64,000 bases of DNA from Marthasterias glacialis (taxonomy: Eukaryota > Echinodermata > Asteroidea > Forcipulatida > Asteriidae). The stretch lies in the NCBI GenBank assembly GCA_911728455.2, contig OU452226.1:14525938-14589937 (forward strand). The letters run 5' to 3'. Shown one piece after another: positions 57,121 to 64,000 of the stretch. Position 1 is the first letter of the stretch. Each line of letters begins with the position of its first letter. A program made the position numbers and the translations under genes. The notes below the pieces were generated by a model, which searched no databases, was not told the DNA's origin, and saw only the letters and a program-made list of their open reading frames with translations.

Positions 57121-58145
57121 TGCAAAAACAAACACACAACCAACCAACCAACCGAACACAAAGAATAAAAAGAAACACAGCATCCTTGACTCCCCACTCG
57201 AACCGAGGCAGCAGTTAACAAAGCAGTCAACCCAGAATCCTACTTATCCACTATCTACTTTCTATACGATTAGTTTCAGCCTTGGCGTGGTTATCAATTA
57301 AAGCCATGATGGAGCGCGTGTTAAAGATGCGTTACAGGAGTTGGATTCTCAGTAAAAAAAAACCAACTCTTTGGATTTGAATAAATTTCAGAATTTCACT
57401 GACAGATATGGAAGGTTGCCAACTGCCCCTTGTTATCTTCTGTAAGATAAAATGTTCACCCTTACAGTCTCATTTCCTTCTCCAAATGCCACAGTGAAGG
57501 ATTCAGAAGGACTGGGGCCAGTCCAGGCCCAAATAACAATTGCTTATCACTGGGTCAGGCATTCCAATCTTACCAAAGTCCAAGCAATTTGGTGTGGAGT
57601 GACATAGGAAAGGAGGATATGGGAGGATTGAGGCCACAAGATAGCCAAACTGCCTTGTCTGTAAGGGTTTTGTAACCCTTTTAACTCAGGCATGTTTTCA
57701 GTTTTCATATCTTCAGTAAGATTGTTCCCAATAATCCTCATACAATTATACATCATTGGAAAGCTTACCAGGCCATATTTGGTGCCATTTTTCACCCCCC
57801 CCCCTTAACCTATTGGGAAAACATGATGGCCATTTAAAAAAAAATTCTTTTTCCAAATATCAAATAAATGAAAGGCAAGTCCAACAATGATTTTCTTCAT
57901 ACCTAAAACCCTCAAAAGAAAAACTAGATCAATGCATTTCTCATAGGCATCTGACAATGAAACTGTGGATGTCTCAAAAGCGAACTTAGTCGCTATAACT
58001 TTGGAAGCCTGAGGAATCTTGTAGACAAGGGTATTTGCATTGAACCAGAAACACTGACCAAAACCCCTACTCTCCCATGGTAAGTGCTCTGGGTTCTTTT
58101 ACGTGCACTACCAATCCTACATCCACTAAAAAAAAAGAAGAAGAC
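57121..58145. other. Intergenic, no gene recognised
   Basis: AT-rich sequence with a CCAA-type short run at 57138-57153. No gene or clear repeat ends were recognised. Confidence 0.4.
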
Positions 58146-58149
58146 AGTA

Positions 58150-58255
58150 CGTTAAACCGGTGGTCGCAGGTTCAGATCCTGCTCCAGTCAATTTTTCTTT
58201 GTCCACCCAAAAATTGATTTAAAATTTACCCAGTCAGTTTCCCTTGTGGTTTATT
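58150..58255 (+). repeat. tRNA-like repeat family H, single copy
   Basis: GTTAAACCGGTGGTCGCAGG, TCAGATCCTGCTCCAGTC and AATTTTTCTTTGTCCACC match each arm of the 42656-42836 hairpin, followed by the same CAGTCAGTTTCCCTTGTGG end. Confidence 0.75.
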
Positions 58256-59120
58256 GCTTGATAAAAAAAATAATAATCAATAAAACATTAAAACAAAGGA
58301 CAAAAAGGGGCAAAAGTTAACAAATGTACATCAGTAAATCAACAATAATGTAAAATTACTTGTTTAAAATGTTAATAAAAAAATAAATAAAAACAGAACA
58401 ATAACAATACGTTTTCGGCCGGTAGCCGAACACCTAATTAAAGGGACTGGACTGTTTGGGAATTGGGTGGTTCTCATTGGATATTTCTACCATGGACACT
58501 GATTCCTGGTGGGGGGCGGGGGGGGGGGGGGATTGTAAATGGGAGTTATTAACAAAGACTGTTGGCAGAATGTTCATGCAGATCTCTCCTCCTCCCAGCC
58601 GGGGAGTCCAGTCGGCAAGTATTTCTGTTCTAATTATTACACAGTGTGTTGTCCTCGGTTTACGAACTGACAACTTTAAAAAACGTTTGTCAAATACAAA
58701 CCCTCCTTTAAAGGTGGCAACACGACTCACGGTATCGTGCGTGGAAGATAATCAATAAATGACAACAGAGGTTGAGTATTGCTTCTAAAAAAAATCCCGT
58801 CAACTCCAAAGCTACTTTCAATGTACATAAACAATGAGCCACTATCTTCTATCAGGTTCAACCCGCAGTCGATAATTAAACATCTGAAGTGGAGACTGCT
58901 GCAAAACAAACCACTGACAGATTGCACTTCGGTTTTTTGTGAGACTACTGTTTTTACTGGGGTTTTTTTTTTTCAACTCAAGAAAGATTTATTTCCACAC
59001 TGACAATCAGAAAACGAAGGATACAATGACTTAAGTAATGTGGAATCTTGCTCCAATCTACATGTATTTGGTGATGAAAATTTGAAGAAAGAAAAGAGCA
59101 CTCTTACAAAAGTTACAATA

Positions 59121-60073
59121 ATGGCATTGCTCCGTGCAATGAAGGTCAGCATTTTACTTTTCTGTCTGATAAGTCAACCCATGAACCAAGCTAGCGGGAG
59201 ATGTCTCAGTAAATCTGCAAAAGAAACTTGCCCCGTGGGATGGAACAAGTGGAAAAATCACTGCTACAAAGGTACTGAGCGCCTTCAATGGGCTTTGGCA
59301 AAAGCTAAATGCTCCGAGATTGGGGGCGTGATGGCCACCCCAAATTCTCTGGAGGAGCACTTGCACCTCTGGAATCTTGTATCTCAAGAAATTTGGATTG
59401 ACTGCAATGATATGGAAATAGAAGGTGAGCTCAAAATCTTAGATTTTAGTATTCATTAATGAAATCAGAAGTGTCTTGACAAACTGCCATATCAGGTAAA
59501 TAGGCAAGGCACACTACAATAACACAAGTTCAATGGTCTGGGTGTTATAAACCCTTCATTTTATTCACTCAACATATTTTTAAAATTCACACATTTCAAC
59601 CAAATTGTCTACAACACTGACTTTGCTCGATCTTGGAATACAACGTAGAATGCACAATTTCTCAAAAACACTAAATGTCAAAAAAGTACATTTCCTTTTT
59701 CCTTTTTTTTTTACTTCAAAGGACACAAAAATACAAACTCAATTGGTTTGAAAGTTTTTTTCTTTCATTTTTTTAAATAAATAATGTGCAGTCCATGTAG
59801 ATTACAAATTTGTCCATTTAATGCCAAGATAAATAAAGTTACATTGAGCCAAATTTGTGGTCTATCGTTATCTTTCAAGGCACCTGGGAGTGCAAGAATG
59901 GACCAACTGATGTTGATTACAGGAATTGGGGAGACTGGGAGCCCAATAATGGACAAGCTTATGGTCAGGGTCCTAAACCTGCTGAGAATTGTGGTAAGAT
60001 GTGGGCTTCAGCCTGGGGTGATGTGCAGTGTAATACAATGTTCCCAGCAGTGTGCAAGAAATCAGTGGTATAA
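59121..60073 (+). CDS. Secreted C-type lectin 2
   Basis: Two exons, 59121-59424 and 59880-60073, give 165 residues ending in TAA. An upstream in-frame ATG at 59040 would add 27 hydrophilic residues before the signal peptide, so the ATG at 59121 is chosen (KVSILLFCLI core). The C-type lectin domain has CPVGW (37-41), C64, DCND (94-97), EPN at 122-124, C139, WGD at 147-149, C152 and C160. EPN predicts mannose-type specificity and WGD is close to the calcium-ligand WND. The phase-1 intron (455 bp) splits the glycine codon after EIE, identical to lectin 1, and both encode CNDxExEG. These are paralogues from a duplication. ATTAAA near 60236 may be the polyadenylation signal. Likely role: extracellular sugar recognition (inferred). 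Confidence 0.93.
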
Positions 60074-60384
60074 AAGAACCAATAATCCTACACACATACA
60101 GGGATTGGAGAATCATAATGCCATCATTAACCCAACCCGTGCACTATTTCCCTCATTGCCAGTCCATATGTGTATACTAGTAGTATGAAAAATTGTAGAA
60201 ATAGTAGTTGTTAAATGTGTTTTGTTTTTTAATTTGTATTAAAAGCTTAACAGTATACAGCGTGTTTCAGATGTTAACAACATCTCTCTAAACAGTTTCT
60301 GGTTCATTTACATTTTGTAAATCCCCAAATCAAAGGGGAATTCATGAATACCAATTAAAATGTGATCCTACGGTTTTTAATCAG

Positions 60385-60995
60385 TTGCAGCCAGGATTCT
60401 TCTGTTTTACTTCCCGTCCAGCCTGAAGGGATTATTTTCTCGGAATTGCCTAAATCTTTTTTTCTTTTTTTCTTTTAGAGTACCACTGGCACAAAGAAAC
60501 CTTGACTTGACTAAGCCAAGAGAACAAAGATTCTCTTTATTGTAATCTTTTTTTCTCTGTTGAGAAAATGTCAAATTCATGCAAAACCTCGGCCGTGTGC
60601 CACGGCATAGGATTGGTACTAAAATCCAGAACCAAGGCTGGATCCCCGGTTCACTCTGACTTACCTCCATTGAGTTGAAATACAATCAATGAACAATGGT
60701 GGAAGCCTCTCCTTGTCTCATAATCCACTTCTATGAACAAAAGGACAAAAGGTCTGGAATCACCGATTACACAATAACCAAAAGATTTGTGAAACATTGA
60801 GCACCTTCCGTCCTGCTTGTGTGGGCGAAACGAAGCATTACACGGCATGTGCGTGCTCTGTTCATGCTCAGCAGTGAAATGTTCGGGCGACCTTTGTTCA
60901 AGTGTTCTGATTTTAGACAGTGGAGTGTCTTAACGCCGCCCATTTGCTGGCTTGAAAAAATATTTTGTGGATCCCGTCAGTCAGCGGCAACTGGT
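60385..60995 (-). mobile_element. Family E copy (minus orientation)
   Basis: Starts GTTGCAGCCAGGATTCTTCT and ends GATCCCGTCAGTCAGCGGCA+ACTGG. Internal blocks TGAACAATGGTGGAAGCCTC and ACAAAGATTCTCTTTATTG match other copies. It lies just 3' of lectin 2. Confidence 0.7.
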
Positions 60996-60999
60996 ACAG

Positions 61000-63200
61000 G
61001 TTTAAAGATTTATGGGGTTGGTACTAGTGTTGTGAAAATGTAGCTAATTTGCAAACCGTTTAAACAAAATTAGTGAGAACTGCTTAAACATTTCAACGTT
61101 TTCATAGTATGGTTTCACGAAAGTGCCCGCACCACCCCCTCTCATCGTACTCAAAAACAAAAATAAAAAATAAAGGAAAAGCTGCGACATATTTTTCTGT
61201 AAAAAGATGATCTAGTTTTAGATCATCTTAATTTAATTGATTAAAAAAGTTTGAAAACCAATTTCACAATTTTGTTACTGGTTAAACGTGTAAATGACAC
61301 AATAATGCAGCAAACAAATTTCATTGTCGCACATATTCTTTTCTAAATATCAATAAGATAAGTTGGAATCAAAATAAATTGACTTTAGTTTGTTGGCTCT
61401 CGTGCTAGTTTGGACTAAATATAATATTGCATAACAATTCAACAATTTTGAAATCATGTCACCGAGGAGAATTTCAGCTTGTACATAGCATCCCTTTTTG
61501 CCTTCTTCTATTGAGTGGTAATTCTATATGATGTGTTTGTAGTAGGCATGTATATAAAGTCAGCATGGTCAAGTAATAAATAAATAAAGAATAAAAGAGA
61601 ATGTTAGTGCAGATGGAAGTTGATTTTGTACAAAGTCAGTCGGTAGACTGATCCCTTAAGCCCAGCCCGCTTACGTGTTGACCAATCACAGCCTTGGCTG
61701 TGCCGCCAGAAGTCCGACAAAAGTCCCAACACAATAAAACTGTATTGCAAAATGTAAACACGAGTTTGCATACTTATAGAATGCGCGCTCATGTCGTGCA
61801 GTGTGGCATTGAAGAGATGCACATGGAAGAGGTTTGCCATTTTGCATTTTCACGAAATGACGTGTCAAGATACTTGGCTTTATCCAATGAAATACGACGC
61901 ACATGCACGGTGCCAAACATGCGTGACATGACTTTTGCGATTTCACGAACCGACAAATCTGTTGACCTACTTAACTTTAGCGTTTTCACAAAATGACGAA
62001 TCTCAATAAGCCGTTGTTTTGTACACTGCCCTCTGCGTACAGTTTTAAACAAAAATAAATAAAAAAAAAAATTTCACGAAAAGACAAATGCGTTTAGAAA
62101 TAAATAACTCATCAGAACAGTTGCAAGACGGAAAACACATTGACAGTTCTGTCTGAATGAAGAAGTCAGCTTTATTTTGGTGGTAAAATCTTAAAGAAAA
62201 AAATAGCTCAGCAGTCTCCAAAACAGCAGTTAGAAAAATAGTTTCTAACATGATATAGTACTTCAAATGTGATTTTCTCCAGACAAGGGATTCTGGCAGG
62301 GGTGCAGATTCCTCACTTCATAAAATCAGTGATGATATGTTTGCAAAATCTTGGCTCAAACAACTTTAAATCCATCTTTATTCAATTAAGAACTGAGCAG
62401 TCATTTGTGACAATACAAGTTATCCGACAACAACCCCCCCCCCGCCACCTATAAACAAAGTTGGGGGTCTCATGGTGGTGGAAAAACAAAATTCTGGGGT
62501 TGGGGGGGGAATGTGTTGACCGGTAAATACCCAACCTAATTTCTTTAGTTCTTTATGATGTATGCACATTTTCACATTAAGCGTGAGTGCACTGTCATAT
62601 TCACACGCTTTGAAACAATCACAGGCACCACAGGATGTATCGCCAATACACACAGCAGTGCTACATGTATCTGCACGTACCATGATCTGGATTTCATTTT
62701 CAACTCCATCTCTTCTCGACAAATTTCTTACTGCACCACTGCCAGACAATATTCAAATTGAAATAAATTGAAGTTCCAATTATGGTTCAAGCCCATTACA
62801 CTCTTTTATTACATGATATATTAGCTCTGATGAGGTGGCAATTGACGCAGTGAAGGGTGTTGCACAGAGCTGATTTAAACCAAAACCATGGAAGGACGCA
62901 ATCTTGGCTTGAAATGACTGAAACGACACCACCATCATGCATGAACGGATCGGTTAACTCCTCATGACTCCATGAAAGCAATGCCAGGAGCTTGAAACCA
63001 GGGCAACAACAACTACGACAATGACGACAAGTTTAGCTTAAACCTTTTTAAATTAAAACCTTGAAGGTCAGAAATGACCTATGAGCAAGTTCGACAAAGC
63101 AAATTTCCATTTTATGGACAATAAAAAAGAATGAACGAATGAATGAAGGAGTACCAAACGATAACAAACTATGGCGTACCATTGCCTGAAAAATGGTTGG
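61000..63200. other. Intergenic, no gene recognised
   Basis: No exon or domain was recognised. A perfect hairpin is at 61205-61228, and poly-C/G tracts are near 62436 and 62500. Other frames here have no supporting motif. Confidence 0.4.
61205..61228. repeat. Perfect 10-bp hairpin
   Basis: AGATGATCTA, loop GTTT, and TAGATCATCT. It resembles a transcription terminator hairpin but lies in AT-rich eukaryotic sequence far from a gene end. Confidence 0.6.
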
Positions 63201-63229
63201 TTCGCTTTCATTTCTTTAGTTTAAGACTA

Positions 63230-64000
63230 GGCAGTTGGGCTAGCATGTGGCCCAATTCCTCCAAGAAAGGGACGGGACGTAAGCGCATGTTCACTTTACA
63301 GAATGATTTCTCGACAAATAGATCGCAGAGAGTCAAACTAATGCAGTCTGTTTCTAATGCATATTGTTTATACCAACACAGGGGCCCCACAGGAATGTGT
63401 TTTATCCACAGTGCTTTTCATAGTTTGTACAAGTGATCTCAGATGTAGTAATGCTATGTGCTCTATGCTCAAGTATGCAGATGAAACTTAACTGGATTCA
63501 TTTCTCATGAGGATGAGATGAAATAACCAAGTTTGTTCATTGGTGCAGAGACCATTCTCTGGTTTTAGATGCACACAAAAAAAAACCTGAGGAAATTGTG
63601 TTTGATTTTTGGAAAAACGTAAGGAGGTCAAACCTGGTACTGTAAATGGTGTTGATATTGAAATTGCCACTGAACATAAGTACCATGGGATTTACATTCA
63701 TAGCCATTTAAACTGGAATGTCAGTACTCAAAAACTATGCAGCTAATCAGCGTATTTATTTTTTCTGAGGAAACTCAAGTTATTTAACATTGACCGGGAT
63801 AGACTCATGATGTCAGGCCTTGATCTTAAACGAGGCCATTGGCCAGCATGCCCTTCAGAAAAATTGCACTGTCACTACCACCGTGGCCAGCATGCCCTCG
63901 TACAATTTCTCTGATTTGGCCAGCAAAGGCCTGCCCCCAATTTTCTTAAGATCGAGGCCTGTGATGTTCTTCCAAAGTATCATATAATGGGTTAAAATGT
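63230..64000 (+). pseudogene. Decayed non-LTR reverse transcriptase, interrupted by a MITE
   Basis: With several frameshifts and stops the plus strand reads LQNDFSTNRSQRVKL, YQHRGPTGMCF, LKYADE (the YADD catalytic region), VNGVDIEIATEHKYHGIYIH and LNWNVSTQKL, then NIDRDRLMM and, after the insertion at 63814-63961, FFQSIIEW. This is the order of the C-terminal half of an L2/RTE-type reverse transcriptase. The element continues past the right edge. It is inactive as it stands. Confidence 0.8.
63814..63961. mobile_element. 148-bp MITE nested in reverse transcriptase
   Basis: CAGGCCTTGATCTTAA on the left and TTAAGATCGAGGCCTG on the right are inverted termini, and the flanks repeat TGATGT (63808-63813 and 63962-63967). 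Removing it restores the sense of the surrounding reverse transcriptase relic. Confidence 0.8.

Noticed and set aside
58434-58758. Overlapping frames near a poly-G tract upstream of lectin 2
   Set aside because: Both strands are open over the same low-complexity interval and neither shows a domain or splice pattern.
59040-59120. Upstream ATG of lectin 2 at 59040
   Set aside because: It would place 27 charged residues ahead of the signal peptide. The ATG at 59121 gives a normal secretory leader.

Overview
The window is animal nuclear DNA: intron-rich genes with GT/AG splice sites, tRNA-derived SINEs, many short inverted-repeat elements and long minisatellites. Two secreted C-type lectin genes of a type common in echinoderms suggest an echinoderm, perhaps a sea star; this is an inference from sequence style and no database was searched. 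Four protein-coding genes can be assembled exon by exon. In each, the exon lengths sum to an intact frame across every junction I propose, or across all visible exons for the partial gene.

Layout. 1-5640: a large 44/45-bp minisatellite with higher-order structure that runs off the left edge. 8231-16813 (minus): a nine-exon gene for mitochondrial ribosomal protein mL44 (MRPL44). 18626-30802 (minus): a twelve-exon cyclic nucleotide-gated (CNG) channel subunit of 789 residues with an unusual selectivity-filter sequence. 37851-44433 (minus): the last five exons of an SLC15A4-like proton/peptide-histidine transporter; its N-terminal exons were not found. 47095-50767 and 59121-60073 (plus): two C-type lectins, each of two exons split at the same codon. 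63230-64000 (plus): a decayed non-LTR reverse transcriptase carrying a nested 148-bp inverted-repeat insertion.

The rest is mostly repeats. These include tRNA-Leu-like SINEs and at least three other tRNA-like repeat families, two hAT-like MITEs with perfect 8-bp target duplications, a TTAA-flanked MITE, a roughly 700-bp family with 16-bp termini, a foldback element of about 830 bp with nested palindromes, a minisatellite whose 40-bp unit contains a hairpin, and an L2/CR1-like 3' end inserted in a 113-bp tandem array.

The genes form no obvious pathway. mL44 is a mitoribosome protein, the CNG subunit a sensory-type cation channel, the SLC15 protein probably a lysosomal or endosomal transporter, and the lectins secreted recognition proteins. 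I see no convincing new multi-gene system. The observations most worth checking are the divergent CNG pore, the CTCF-like motifs embedded in inverted repeats around the MRPL44 promoter, the foldback element, and the higher-order minisatellite.
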